Shown here piece by piece: positions 54,515 to 63,466 of a DNA stretch of 64,000 nucleotides. Source of the stretch: an uncultured Roseateles sp. (GTDB lineage Bacteria > Pseudomonadota > Gammaproteobacteria > Burkholderiales > Burkholderiaceae_C); assembly GCF_913777145.1 (NCBI RefSeq), contig NZ_CAJYPS010000003.1:1-64000 (forward strand), written 5' to 3'. The notes under the pieces are model-generated. The model made no database searches. It was not told the DNA's origin and saw only the letters and a list, made by a program, of their open reading frames with translations. Each line of letters begins with the position of its first letter. The first letter of the stretch is position 1. Position numbers and translations under genes: made by a program.

Positions 54515-55006
54515 TCAGCCGTTGCTGGCCGAGGCGGCGGGGGCGACGGCCGGTGCGCGCATCACGCGGGTCTTGCCGCCGGTGGTGACCAGGATGACCG
54601 GGTCACCGGGGTTGAAGTTCTCGTTGCCCTTGGCCTGGATCACCGAGCGGCGCTCGCCGTTGCGCAACTGCAGGATGATTTCCAGCGCGTCTTCCTTGGT
54701 GGCGGCGCGTTCCACCGCGTTGCCTATGACCGCGCCGGCCACGGCACCCAGCACACCCACGACCTGGCTGTCGCGGCGGCCGCCCACCGAGCTGCCGGCG
54801 ATGGCGCCGGTCACACCGCCGGCCACGCCGCCTATGCCGCTCTGCGAGCCGTCCACCGTCACGCTGCGCACCGACAGCACGGTCGCGTCCTGCACCTGGG
54901 ACATGCGCTGAGCCTGGTCGCGTTGGACCACGTCGGGGCTGGTGGTCGAGCAGGCCGACAGCACCAGGGCCGCGACCACGGTGAGGGAGGTGATCAGTTT
55001 GGTCAT
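54515..55006 (-). CDS. glycine-zipper outer-membrane lipoprotein (SlyB/Pcp-like)
   Basis: A 163-residue lipoprotein with signal peptide and lipobox LSAC (Cys at about 19), followed by a glycine-zipper repeat region (GIGGVAGGVTGAIAGSSVG and VGVLGAVAGAVIGNAVE) and a small C-terminal domain (ILQLRNGERRSVIQ, NFNPGDPVILV). Proteins of this kind lie in the outer membrane and support its integrity under stress. I chose ATG 55006 because it gives the signal peptide directly. Confidence 0.88.
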   Translation of the reverse strand: MTKLITSLTVVAALVLSACSTTSPDVVQRDQAQRMSQVQDATVLSVRSVTVDGSQSGIGGVAGGVTGAIAGSSVGGRRDSQVVGVLGAVAGAVIGNAVERAATKEDALEIILQLRNGERRSVIQAKGNENFNPGDPVILVTTGGKTRVMRAPAVAPAASASNG

Positions 55007-55112
55007 GCGTATCTCCGAGGCAGGATGTTCCCGCCAACGGTCAACATTGTCCCGGCGTTGACGCCTGCAAGCGCCTTGCAACAACTCTTTACCCTTGCGG
55101 GGCACGGGCCGT

Positions 55113-55670
55113 TCAGGCGTGCAGGCGGCTGGAGCGCGGCACGCAGGCCAGCAGGAACTCCATCTGGTCGGCCAGGATGCGGCGCCCGCGCAGGATCATG
55201 TCCTCGTGCAGGCTGGGCACATAGGGCAGGTAGAGCAGGCTCATGTGGGCCTCCTCCGGCAGGCGGCTGCCCTTGCGGCCGTTGCAGCCGCGGCAGGCGG
55301 TGATGCAGTTCATCCAGCTGTCCTGGCCGCCGCGCGACGTGGGATGGATGTGCTCGCGGGTCAGGTCCTCGGCCGCGAAGTGGTGGCCGCAGTAGGCGCA
55401 GACGAAGCGGTCGCGCACGAACAGCTTGCCGTTGGTGAGTGCCGGCGTGGTGCGCCAGGCCCGGCTGGGCACCGCACCGCGCACCGCGACGATGGGGTGG
55501 ACCTCGATGCGGGACTGCTGGCCCGTGATGCGCTGCCAGCCGCCGCGCAGCACCTGGCAGGGCTCGCCCAGCGTCCAGGCGACGCCGTCGCTGGCATAGA
55601 TGACCGCTGCTTCACGCGTGCTGATCCACGCTTGCGGCCGACCGGAGACATCGAGTTGCAGCACTTCCAC
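55113..55670 (-). CDS. HNH endonuclease
   Basis: A 185-residue HNH nuclease. Zinc-binding CxxC pairs (CAYC at about 91-94 and CRGC later) bracket the active-site motif LTREHIHPTSRGGQDSWMN. The N-terminal half is a conserved beta-rich extension. Stand-alone proteins of this type are very common in proteobacteria and their role is unclear. The GTG start is supported by AGGAGG eight bases upstream. Confidence 0.88.
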   Translation of the reverse strand: MEVLQLDVSGRPQAWISTREAAVIYASDGVAWTLGEPCQVLRGGWQRITGQQSRIEVHPIVAVRGAVPSRAWRTTPALTNGKLFVRDRFVCAYCGHHFAAEDLTREHIHPTSRGGQDSWMNCITACRGCNGRKGSRLPEEAHMSLLYLPYVPSLHEDMILRGRRILADQMEFLLACVPRSSRLHA

Positions 55671-55841
55671 AGCACCAACCTCCTGCGCTGAGCCTACTTC
55701 AGTTTGGGGGAGCGGCTCAAGCGCGCCCGCGTGACGCTGTGGCGGGCTCAGGGTGATCCCGGAGCCGGCCGTGAATTAGGCGCATCACCCTAGAAATCGG
55801 TCGGGCAAGTCATCAACGGTCACGTCGGCGACTGCAAAATA

Positions 55842-55853
55842 GAACGATCGTTC
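55842..55853. promoter_or_regulatory. perfect palindromic operator GAACGATCGTTC
   Basis: A 12-base perfect palindrome in an AT-rich context with TTCGTTTTATT on its right side, sitting about 20 bases before the TetR start. Palindromes of this kind are typical TetR/FadR-type operators. It lies between the divergent HNH gene and the regulator, so the protein probably represses its own gene and perhaps the fad operon. Confidence 0.7.
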
Positions 55854-55871
55854 GTTTTATTCTTGCGCCCC

Positions 55872-56585
55872 GTGACCGCCTTGTCCGCCTCCCCCAAGAA
55901 AGCCGCCGCCCGGGCTCCGTCCCGGGCCGGGCGCTCCTTGCAGAAGGGGCAGCAGACGCGTGCGGTCATTCTGGAGGCCGCGCTGGGTCTGGCCTCGCAC
56001 ATGGGCCTGGAGGGCCTGTCCATAGGCGCGCTGGCCGACGTGACCGGCATGAGCAAGTCCGGCGTGTTCGCGCATTTCGGCTCCCGCGAGGAGCTGCAGA
56101 TCGCGGTCGTCACCGAGTATCACGCGCGCTTCGAGGAAGAGGTCTTCTTCACCGCGATCCGCGAGCCGCGCGGCCTGCCGCGCCTGCGCGCGATGTTCGA
56201 GCGCTGGGTGCGGCGCGTGTCCGTGGAGGTGGACTCCGGCTGCATCTACATCAGCGGTGCGGTGGAGTTCGACGACCGGCCCGGCCCGGTGCGTGATGCG
56301 CTGGTGGGCATGGTCAAGGCCTGGCACGCCGCGCTGCACAAGGCGATCGAGCTGTCGGTGCAGGAGCAGCACCTGCGTGCCGATGCCGATGTGGACCAGA
56401 TCGTGTTTGAGTTGCACGGGCTGATCCTGTCCCTGCACCATGACGCGCGCTTCATGCGCAGCCCCGGCGCGCTGGCGCGAGCTGGCGTGGGCTTCGAGCG
56501 CGTCATTCATTTCTATGCGTCGCCGCTGGGTCTGGAGATCGACCAGGCGCGCAAATCTCCCAAGAATGGCGCCACCCGGCGCTGA
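55872..56585 (+). CDS. TetR-family regulator of fatty-acid breakdown
   Basis: A TetR protein of about 237 residues. The HTH (GLEGLSIGALADVTGMSKSG then VFAHFGSREELQ) is near residue 45-80, and a C-terminal TetR_C-type domain follows. The start is either GTG 55872 or TTG 55863; I prefer the GTG. It precedes an acyl-CoA dehydrogenase/FadN/FadA set, so it is probably the acyl-CoA-responsive repressor of that operon, but direct control is inferred from context. Confidence 0.85.
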   Translation: MTALSASPKKAAARAPSRAGRSLQKGQQTRAVILEAALGLASHMGLEGLSIGALADVTGMSKSGVFAHFGSREELQIAVVTEYHARFEEEVFFTAIREPRGLPRLRAMFERWVRRVSVEVDSGCIYISGAVEFDDRPGPVRDALVGMVKAWHAALHKAIELSVQEQHLRADADVDQIVFELHGLILSLHHDARFMRSPGALARAGVGFERVIHFYASPLGLEIDQARKSPKNGATRR

Positions 56586-56624
56586 AGTCTTCAACCCCGT
56601 CTCTGAACCCGCCAGGAGTACCCG

Positions 56625-58415
56625 ATGCCCCACTACCAACCGCCCCTGCGTGACATGCAATTCGTCATGCACGAGCTGCTGAATGTCGTCGACGAGCTGA
56701 AGATGCTGCCGGCGCATGCGGACATCGACGCCGACACCATCAACGCCGTGCTGGAAGAAGGCGGCAAGTTCGCGGCCGAGGTGATCGCCCCCATCAACCT
56801 CAGCGGCGACGCCGAGGGCTGCAAGCTGGACAAGACCACCCACGAGGTCACGCCGCCCAAGGGCTTCAAGGAAGCCTACAAGCAGTATGTGGAAGGCGGC
56901 TGGCCTGCGCTGTCCTGCGACCCCGACTTCGGCGGCCAGGGCCTGCCCCACCTGGTGAACCAGTTCTTCTACGAGATGCTGAACTCGGCCAACCAGGCCT
57001 GGACCATGTACCCGGGCCTGAGCCACGGCGCCTACGAGGCACTGCACGCCCATGGCACGCCCGAACAGAAGGCGCTCTACCTGCCCAAGCTGACCAGCGG
57101 TGAATGGACCGGCACCATGTGCCTGACCGAGCCGCACTGCGGCACCGACCTGGGCCTGCTGCGCACCAAGGCCGAGCCCCAGGCCGACGGCAGCTACAAG
57201 ATCACCGGCCAGAAGATCTTCATCTCGGCCGGCGAGCACGACATGGCCGAGAACATCGTCCACCTGGTGCTGGCCCGCCTGCCGGACGCTCCGGCCGGCT
57301 CCAAGGGCATCTCGCTGTTCGTGGTGCCCAAGTTCAACGTGAATGCCGACGGCTCCATCGGCAGCCGCAACGGCATCTATTGCGGCGGCCTGGAGCACAA
57401 GATGGGCATTCACGGCAATGCCACCGCCCAGATGGTGCTGGACGGTGCCGTCGGCACGCTGGTGGGCGAGCCCAACCGCGGCCTGGCCGCGATGTTCGTG
57501 ATGATGAACGCCGCCCGCCTGGGCGTGGGCAACCAGTCGCTGGGCCTGACGGAAGTGGCCTACCAGAACGCGGTGGCCTATGCGAAGGACCGCATCCAGA
57601 TGCGTGCGCTGTCGGGCCCCAAGGCGCCGGACAAGGCGGCCGATCCCATCATCGTGCACCCCGACGTGCGCAAGATGCTGCTGACCGCCCGCGCCTACGC
57701 GGAAGGCGCCCGCATGCTGCAGGGCTACACCGTGCTGCAGCTGGACAAGGCGCTGAAGAGCGATGACGAGGACGAGCGCAAGGAGGCTGATGCCGAGGTC
57801 GCGCTGCTGACGCCCATCATCAAGGCCTTCATCACCGACAACGGCTGGATCGCCACCTCGCACTGCATGCAGGTGTTCGGCGGCCACGGCTTCATCCACG
57901 AGTGGGGCATGGAGCAGTTCGTGCGCGACGCGCGCATCAACATGATCTACGAAGGCACCAACACCATCCAGTCGCTGGACCTGCTGGGTCGCAAGGTGCT
58001 GGGCAACAACGGCGCCACGCTGAAGAAGTTCGGCAAGAAGATCGCCGCCTTCATCGAGGAAGAGGGCACGAACGAAGCCATGCAGGAGTTCGTGAACCCG
58101 CTGGCCGACCTGGGCGACAAGGTCAACAAGCTGACGCAGGAAATCGGCATGAAGGCCTTCGGCAACCCCGACGAAGTCGGCGCCGCGGCGGTGGACTACC
58201 TGCGCGTGGTGGGCCACATGACCTTCGCGTTCTTCTTCGCCCAGGCCGCCAAGATCGCGCTGGCCAAGAAGGATTCCGGCGATCCGTTCTACACCGCCAA
58301 GCTGGCGACCGCGCGCTTCTACTTCGCCAAGCTGCTGCCCGAGACGGCCAGCCTGATCCGCACCGCACGCGCCGGCCTGAGCCCGCTGATGGAAATGGAC
58401 GAGGCGCTGTTCTAA
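56625..58415 (+). CDS. fadE: acyl-CoA dehydrogenase (FadE-type)
   Basis: A 596-residue flavin acyl-CoA dehydrogenase for the first step of beta-oxidation. It has an N-terminal domain, MCLTEPHCGTDLG for FAD contact, the HKMGIHGNATAQM segment, FGGHGFIHEW, and the catalytic Glu in MIYEGTNTIQSLDL. The extra C-terminal domain of about 130 residues is typical of the long FadE-like family. It is 40 bases after the regulator and first in the fad operon. Confidence 0.92.
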   Translation: MPHYQPPLRDMQFVMHELLNVVDELKMLPAHADIDADTINAVLEEGGKFAAEVIAPINLSGDAEGCKLDKTTHEVTPPKGFKEAYKQYVEGGWPALSCDPDFGGQGLPHLVNQFFYEMLNSANQAWTMYPGLSHGAYEALHAHGTPEQKALYLPKLTSGEWTGTMCLTEPHCGTDLGLLRTKAEPQADGSYKITGQKIFISAGEHDMAENIVHLVLARLPDAPAGSKGISLFVVPKFNVNADGSIGSRNGIYCGGLEHKMGIHGNATAQMVLDGAVGTLVGEPNRGLAAMFVMMNAARLGVGNQSLGLTEVAYQNAVAYAKDRIQMRALSGPKAPDKAADPIIVHPDVRKMLLTARAYAEGARMLQGYTVLQLDKALKSDDEDERKEADAEVALLTPIIKAFITDNGWIATSHCMQVFGGHGFIHEWGMEQFVRDARINMIYEGTNTIQSLDLLGRKVLGNNGATLKKFGKKIAAFIEEEGTNEAMQEFVNPLADLGDKVNKLTQEIGMKAFGNPDEVGAAAVDYLRVVGHMTFAFFFAQAAKIALAKKDSGDPFYTAKLATARFYFAKLLPETASLIRTARAGLSPLMEMDEALF

Positions 58416-58461
58416 GAGGCTTGCCAAGCCCGCCGCCCGCCGCATAACGCTAGGAGACAAG

Positions 58462-58887
58462 ATGAAAGCCCTGATCGCCGCGAGCCTGCTCGCTCCCGCG
58501 CTGGCGCTGGCCCAGGCCACGCCGGTGGGCCTGTGGAAGACCATAGACGACGACGGCAAGACCGCGAAGTCGCTGGTGCGCATCACCGAGCAGGGCGGTG
58601 TGGTGGTGGGCAGCATAGACAAGCTGCTGGACCCGACCACGCCGGCCGATGCCAAGTGCGACAAGTGCCAGGACGACCGCAAGAACCAGCCGCTGCAGGG
58701 CCTGCAGATCCTGCGCGGCCTGAAGGCGGACGGTGACGGCACCTGGACCGGCGGCGAGGTGCTGGACCCCAACAACGGCAAGACCTACCGTGCCCGGCTC
58801 AAGCCGGTGGACGGCGGCAAGAAACTGGAACTGCGCGGCTACATCGGCCCGTTCTTCCGCACGCAGACGTGGATACGCGTCGAGTGA
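58462..58887 (+). CDS. DUF2147 secreted protein
   Basis: A 141-residue protein with a signal peptide (MKALIAASLLAPALALAQA) and the DUF2147 fold: GLWKTIDDDGKTAKSLV near the start, a CDKC pair, and LRGYIGPFFRTQTWIR at the end. The function of the family is not known. It lies between fadE and fadN in the same orientation, so it is probably co-expressed with beta-oxidation genes. Confidence 0.85.
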   Translation: MKALIAASLLAPALALAQATPVGLWKTIDDDGKTAKSLVRITEQGGVVVGSIDKLLDPTTPADAKCDKCQDDRKNQPLQGLQILRGLKADGDGTWTGGEVLDPNNGKTYRARLKPVDGGKKLELRGYIGPFFRTQTWIRVE

Positions 58888-58910
58888 AGCAAACAACCCT
58901 GGAGAATCCC

Positions 58911-61307
58911 ATGAGTCGATTCCAAGTCCGCAAGGTCGCCGTGCTCGGCGCCGGCGTGATGGGCGCGCAGATCGCCGCCCATCTGGTCAATGTGAAGGTG
59001 CCGGTCGTGCTGTTCGACCTGCCCGCCAAGGAAGGTCCCAAGAACGGCATCGTCAGCAAGGCGGTCGACGGCCTGAAGAAGCTCAAGCCCGCGCCGCTGG
59101 GCGACGCCGCCGATGCGCGCCTGATCCAGCAGGCCAACTACGAGGACCACCTCGAACTGCTGAAGGACTGCGACCTCATCATCGAGGCCATCGCCGAGCG
59201 CATGGACTGGAAGCTCGATCTCTACACCAAGATCGCGCCCTTCATCGCCCCGCACGCCATCGTGGCGTCCAACACCTCGGGCCTGAGCATCACCAAGCTG
59301 TCCGAGGTGCTGCCTGAAGAAATCAAGCCGCGCTTCTGCGGCATCCACTTCTTCAACCCGCCGCGCTACATGTACCTGGTCGAGCTGATCACCACGCCGA
59401 CCACGCGCCCGGAGATCCTGGACCAGCTCGAAGCCTTCGTGACCACCTCGGTGGGCAAGGGCGTGGTGCGCGCCAAGGACACGCCCAACTTCGTCGCCAA
59501 CCGCGTCGGCATCGCCGGCATGATGGCCACGATGATCGAGGCCGAGAAGTTCGGCCTGTCGGTGGACGTGGTGGACGACCTGACCGGCAAGAAACTGGGC
59601 CGCGCGTCCAGCGGCACCTTCCGCACGGCGGACGTCGTGGGCCTGGACACCATGGCCCATGTCGTCAAGACCATGCAGGACAACTTGAAGGATGACCCCT
59701 TCTACAGCACCTATGCGACGCCCGCCGTGCTGGCCGGCCTGATCGCCAAGGGCGCGCTGGGCCAGAAGACCGGCGCCGGCTTCTACAAGAAGGTGGGCAA
59801 GGACATCCAGCGCCTGGACTTCGCGACCGGTGAGTACGTCGCCGGCGGCAAGAAGGCCGACGAGATCGTCGCCCGTATGCTGAAGAAGGCCCCGGCCGAC
59901 CGCCTCAAGCTGCTGCGCGAATCCAGCAACCCGCAGGCCCAGTTCCTGTGGGCCATCCTGCGCGACAGCTTCCACTACGTGGCCGTGCATCTGGCCGAAG
60001 TGGCTGACACCGCGCGTGAGATCGACTTCGCGATGCGCTGGGGCTTCGGCTCGCAACAAGGCCCGTTCGAGCTGTGGCAGGCCGCGGGCTGGAAGCAGGT
60101 CGCCGAATGGATCTCGGCCGACATTGCCGACGGCAAAACGCTGTCCAGCGCGCCGCTGCCCGCCTGGGTGTTCGAAGGCCCGGTGGCCGAGGCCGGTGGC
60201 GTGCACACGCCGCAGGGCTCCTGGAGCGCTCATGAGGGCAAGTTCAAGCCGCGCAGCGCGCTGCCGGTCTATGCGCGCCAGCCCTTCCCGGAAAGTCTGC
60301 TGGGCACCGGTGCGGCCGATCCGCTGAAGAGCGGCATCGAGCTGTTCAAGAACGACGAGGTCCGCGTCTGGACGCTGGACGGCGAGGTGGTCATCGCCTC
60401 CATCACCGCCAAGCTGCACCTGATCAGCCCGGCCGTGACCGAAGGTCTTTTGCGCGCGGTCGAGATCGCCGAGAGCGCCTACCAGGGCCTGGTGATCTGG
60501 AGCCCGGACGATGTGTTCTCCGCCGGCGCCAATCTCGAAAGCCTGATGCCGGTCTTCATGAAGCTGGGCAGCAAGGGCATCGCGCCGGAAGAGAAGAAGC
60601 TGCAGGACATGATGCTGCGCCTGCGCTATGCCCAGGTGCCGGTGGTGGCCGCGATGCGCGGCCTAGCGCTGGGCGGTGGTGCCGAGCTGGCGGTGCACTG
60701 CGCCCGCCGCGTCGCCCATGTCGAGAGCTATGTGGGCCTGGTGGAAGTGGGCGTGGGCCTGATCCCCGGCGGTGGCGGCCTGACCTACATCGCCCGCCGC
60801 GCCGCCGAGATGGCCGCGGCCGGCAATGCCGGCGCCGACATCCTCACCTTCCTGAAGGATGGCTTCCTGACCGCGGCCACCGCCAAGGTCGCGACCTCGG
60901 CGCACGAGGCGCGCAAGAACGGCTTCCTGCTGGACAGCGACATCATCGTCCCCAACAAGGACGAACTGCTGTTCGTCGCCACGGCCACCGTCAAGGGCAT
61001 GGCCGAGGCCGGCTACCGCCCGCCCCACAAGGCGCTGTTCCCGGTGGCGGGCCGCAGCGGCATCGCCACCATCAAGGGTCAGGTCGCCAATATGCGTGAC
61101 GGCGGCTTCGTCAGCGCGCACGACTACCACCTGGCCGCGGCGATCGCCGACGTGGTCTGCGGTGGCGAGGTCGAAGCGGGTTCCCTCGTCACCGAGGAGT
61201 ACCTGATGGCGCTGGAGCGCAAGCACTTCTGCGCGCTGCTGGACAACCCGAAAACGCAAGAGCGAATCATGGGCATGCTGCAGACCGGCAAGCCCGTGCG
61301 CAACTAA
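58911..61307 (+). CDS. 3-hydroxyacyl-CoA dehydrogenase / enoyl-CoA hydratase (FadN-like)
   Basis: A 798-residue bifunctional beta-oxidation enzyme. The 3-hydroxyacyl-CoA dehydrogenase part comes first (NAD loop VLGAGVMGAQIAAHL, residues 9-23; GIHFFNPP; KDTPNFVANRVG), and an enoyl-CoA hydratase/isomerase part follows (FSAGANLESL, RGLALGGGAELAVHC, VGLIPGGGG). This order is reversed from FadB and matches FadN. ATG 58911 has GGAGA upstream. The thiolase gene follows 10 bases later. Confidence 0.92.
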   Translation: MSRFQVRKVAVLGAGVMGAQIAAHLVNVKVPVVLFDLPAKEGPKNGIVSKAVDGLKKLKPAPLGDAADARLIQQANYEDHLELLKDCDLIIEAIAERMDWKLDLYTKIAPFIAPHAIVASNTSGLSITKLSEVLPEEIKPRFCGIHFFNPPRYMYLVELITTPTTRPEILDQLEAFVTTSVGKGVVRAKDTPNFVANRVGIAGMMATMIEAEKFGLSVDVVDDLTGKKLGRASSGTFRTADVVGLDTMAHVVKTMQDNLKDDPFYSTYATPAVLAGLIAKGALGQKTGAGFYKKVGKDIQRLDFATGEYVAGGKKADEIVARMLKKAPADRLKLLRESSNPQAQFLWAILRDSFHYVAVHLAEVADTAREIDFAMRWGFGSQQGPFELWQAAGWKQVAEWISADIADGKTLSSAPLPAWVFEGPVAEAGGVHTPQGSWSAHEGKFKPRSALPVYARQPFPESLLGTGAADPLKSGIELFKNDEVRVWTLDGEVVIASITAKLHLISPAVTEGLLRAVEIAESAYQGLVIWSPDDVFSAGANLESLMPVFMKLGSKGIAPEEKKLQDMMLRLRYAQVPVVAAMRGLALGGGAELAVHCARRVAHVESYVGLVEVGVGLIPGGGGLTYIARRAAEMAAAGNAGADILTFLKDGFLTAATAKVATSAHEARKNGFLLDSDIIVPNKDELLFVATATVKGMAEAGYRPPHKALFPVAGRSGIATIKGQVANMRDGGFVSAHDYHLAAAIADVVCGGEVEAGSLVTEEYLMALERKHFCALLDNPKTQERIMGMLQTGKPVRN

Positions 61308-61317
61308 GGAGCACGTC

Positions 61318-62532
61318 ATGACCAAGCAAGTTCAAGACGCCTACATCGTCTCCGCCACCCGTCTGCCAATCGGCAAGAGCGGCCGCGGCTACTTCAAGAA
61401 CACCCGGCCGGACGAGATGCTGGTCAAGGTGATGCAGGCCGCGCTGGCCCAGGCCCCGGGCCTGGAGGCCGCGGCCATCGAGGACGCCATCGTCGGCTGC
61501 TCCTTCCCCGAGGGCGAGCAGGGCATGAACATCGCCCGCGTCGCGTCGGTGCTGGCCGGCTTCGGCCCCACCATCGGTGGCGTGACCATCAACCGCTATT
61601 GCGCGTCGGGCATCACCGCGGTGCAGATGGCGGCGGACCGCATCCGCGTCGGCGAGGCCGACGTGATGTTCGCTGGTGGCGTGGAGTCCATGTCCATGAT
61701 CCCCATGGGCGGCAACAAGCCGTCCCTGAGCCCGCTGATCTTCGAGCGTGACGAGAACATCGGCATCGCCTACGGCATGGGCCTGACCGCCGAGAAGGTG
61801 GCCGAGAAGTGGAAGATCAGCCGCGAGGCGCAGGACGCCTTCTCGGTGGAATCGCACCGCCGCGCCGTGGCCGCGATGCAGGCGGGCTACTTCGACGCCG
61901 AGATCACGCCCTTCGACGTGATCGAGCGCACGCCCAACCTGGCGGACGGCACGGTCAACATCAAGACCCGTACCGTCAAGCTGGACGAAGGCGCCCGCCC
62001 CGACACGTCCATGGAAGGCCTGGCCCGGCTCAAGCCGGTGTTCGCCGCCAAGGGCAGCGTCACGGCCGGTAACAGCTCGCAGACCTCGGACGGCTCGGGC
62101 GGTCTCATCATCGTCAGCGAAGCCGCACTCAAGCGCTACAACCTGACGCCGCTGGCCCGCTTCGTGTCCTTCGCGATCAAGGGTGTGCCGCCCGAGATCA
62201 TGGGCATTGGCCCCATCGAGGCCATCCCCGCCGCGCTCAAGGCCGCCGGTCTCAAGGCCTCGGACATGGATTGGGTGGAGCTGAACGAAGCCTTCGCCGC
62301 GCAAAGCCTGGCCGTGCTGAACGACCTGGACAGCAAGGGCTTCGAGCTGGACCGCGCCAAGGTCAACCCCAACGGCGGCGCGATCGCGCTGGGCCACCCG
62401 CTGGGCGCCACCGGCGCCATCCGCGCGGCCTCGGTGATCCACAACCTGCGCCGCACCGGCGGCAAGTACGGCATGGTCACCATGTGCGTCGGCGCCGGCC
62501 AGGGGGCTGCAGGCATCTTCGAGCGCCTGTAA
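61318..62532 (+). CDS. fadA: acetyl-CoA C-acyltransferase (thiolase)
   Basis: A 404-residue thiolase that cleaves 3-ketoacyl-CoA. The nucleophile is C95 in INRYCASG, the ENxA-like region is VELNEAFA, the base motif is GGAIALGHPLGATGA, and the second Cys is in MCVGAGQG. It is the last gene of the operon and is followed by a terminator. Confidence 0.95.
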   Translation: MTKQVQDAYIVSATRLPIGKSGRGYFKNTRPDEMLVKVMQAALAQAPGLEAAAIEDAIVGCSFPEGEQGMNIARVASVLAGFGPTIGGVTINRYCASGITAVQMAADRIRVGEADVMFAGGVESMSMIPMGGNKPSLSPLIFERDENIGIAYGMGLTAEKVAEKWKISREAQDAFSVESHRRAVAAMQAGYFDAEITPFDVIERTPNLADGTVNIKTRTVKLDEGARPDTSMEGLARLKPVFAAKGSVTAGNSSQTSDGSGGLIIVSEAALKRYNLTPLARFVSFAIKGVPPEIMGIGPIEAIPAALKAAGLKASDMDWVELNEAFAAQSLAVLNDLDSKGFELDRAKVNPNGGAIALGHPLGATGAIRAASVIHNLRRTGGKYGMVTMCVGAGQGAAGIFERL

Positions 62533-62544
62533 GCGCGCCAGAAC

Positions 62545-62573
62545 AAGCGCGGCGCGAGCCGCGCTTTTTTCTT
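62545..62573 (+). terminator. factor-independent terminator after fadA
   Basis: AAGCGCGGC (62545-62553) pairs with GCCGCGCTT (62558-62566) around GCGA, followed by TTTTCTTT. It ends the fad operon 17 bases before the next gene. Confidence 0.88.
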
Positions 62574-62589
62574 TGCCGGGGGTGATTCG

Positions 62590-63447
62590 ATGATTCACTT
62601 TCTGTCCCGCGACGGCTTCATGCTCAGCGGCCATCTCTATGGCGACCCCGCGCGTGCGCGGGCCGGTCTGCTGATCGCGCCGGCCATGGGCGTGGAGCAG
62701 CGCTACTACGCCGATTTCGCGCGCTGGATGGCCGAGCAGGGCTGGCTGGTGCTGAGCTTCGATTACCGCGGCATGGGAGCCTCCCGCCCGGATGCGATGA
62801 GGCATTCGCTGAAGGGCCTGGAGGCCGACATCCACACCTGGGCCTGCCAGGACGCGGCCGCGGCGCTGGACGAGCTGTCGCGCCGCCTCGGCCCGGCGCG
62901 CGAGATCCACTGGCTGGGCCACAGCCTGGGCGGCCAGATCCTGGGCCTGCTGCCCAATCGCGGGCGCGTGGCGCGCGCCGTCACCGTGGGCTGCGGCAGC
63001 GGCTACTGGCGCGAGAACGCGGCGGCGCTGCGGCGCTATGTGTGGTGGCTGTGGTTTGTTGTCGTGCCGCTGGCGCTGCCACTGTTCGGCTACTTCCCGG
63101 GGCGCCGCCTGCGCAAGGTGGGCGACCTGCCGCGCGGCGTGATGGCGCAGTGGCGGCGCTGGTGCCTAATGCCCGACTACCTGATGGGCGAGGGCGGCGA
63201 GGCGCTGCGCGCGCAGTACGCGTCGGTCAACGCCCCCATGCTGTCGCTGAGCTTCACGGACGACGAGTTCATGTCGCGCCGCAATACCGAGTCGCTGCAC
63301 GCCTTCTACGCCGGCGCGCAGCCCGAGATCCGGCGCATCGCGCCCGCCGACGTGGGCGAGCGCCGCATCGGCCACTTCGGCTTCTTCCGTGCCCGCTTCG
63401 AGTCCAGCCTGTGGCCCCAGGTCAGCGGCTGGCTGGGCACGGCCTGA
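62590..63447 (+). CDS. alpha/beta hydrolase with membrane-prone segment
   Basis: A 285-residue alpha/beta hydrolase. It has FDYRGMGAS as the oxyanion region, the nucleophile elbow GHSLGGQ, an acidic residue in SFTDDEFMS, and a His in RRIGHFGFF. A very hydrophobic segment WWLWFVVVPLALPLFGYF (about 153-170) suggests membrane association or a lid helix. The closest type is the YbgF/Fjo-like esterase group; the substrate is unknown. Confidence 0.82.
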   Translation: MIHFLSRDGFMLSGHLYGDPARARAGLLIAPAMGVEQRYYADFARWMAEQGWLVLSFDYRGMGASRPDAMRHSLKGLEADIHTWACQDAAAALDELSRRLGPAREIHWLGHSLGGQILGLLPNRGRVARAVTVGCGSGYWRENAAALRRYVWWLWFVVVPLALPLFGYFPGRRLRKVGDLPRGVMAQWRRWCLMPDYLMGEGGEALRAQYASVNAPMLSLSFTDDEFMSRRNTESLHAFYAGAQPEIRRIAPADVGERRIGHFGFFRARFESSLWPQVSGWLGTA

Positions 63448-63466
63448 CCCTGATTCGCCAAATCCC

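Noticed and set aside
55113..55670. HNH gene as part of a defence or homing element
   Set aside because: No intron, intein, phage or restriction neighbours. Stand-alone HNH proteins of this length are common housekeeping-type neighbours in proteobacteria.
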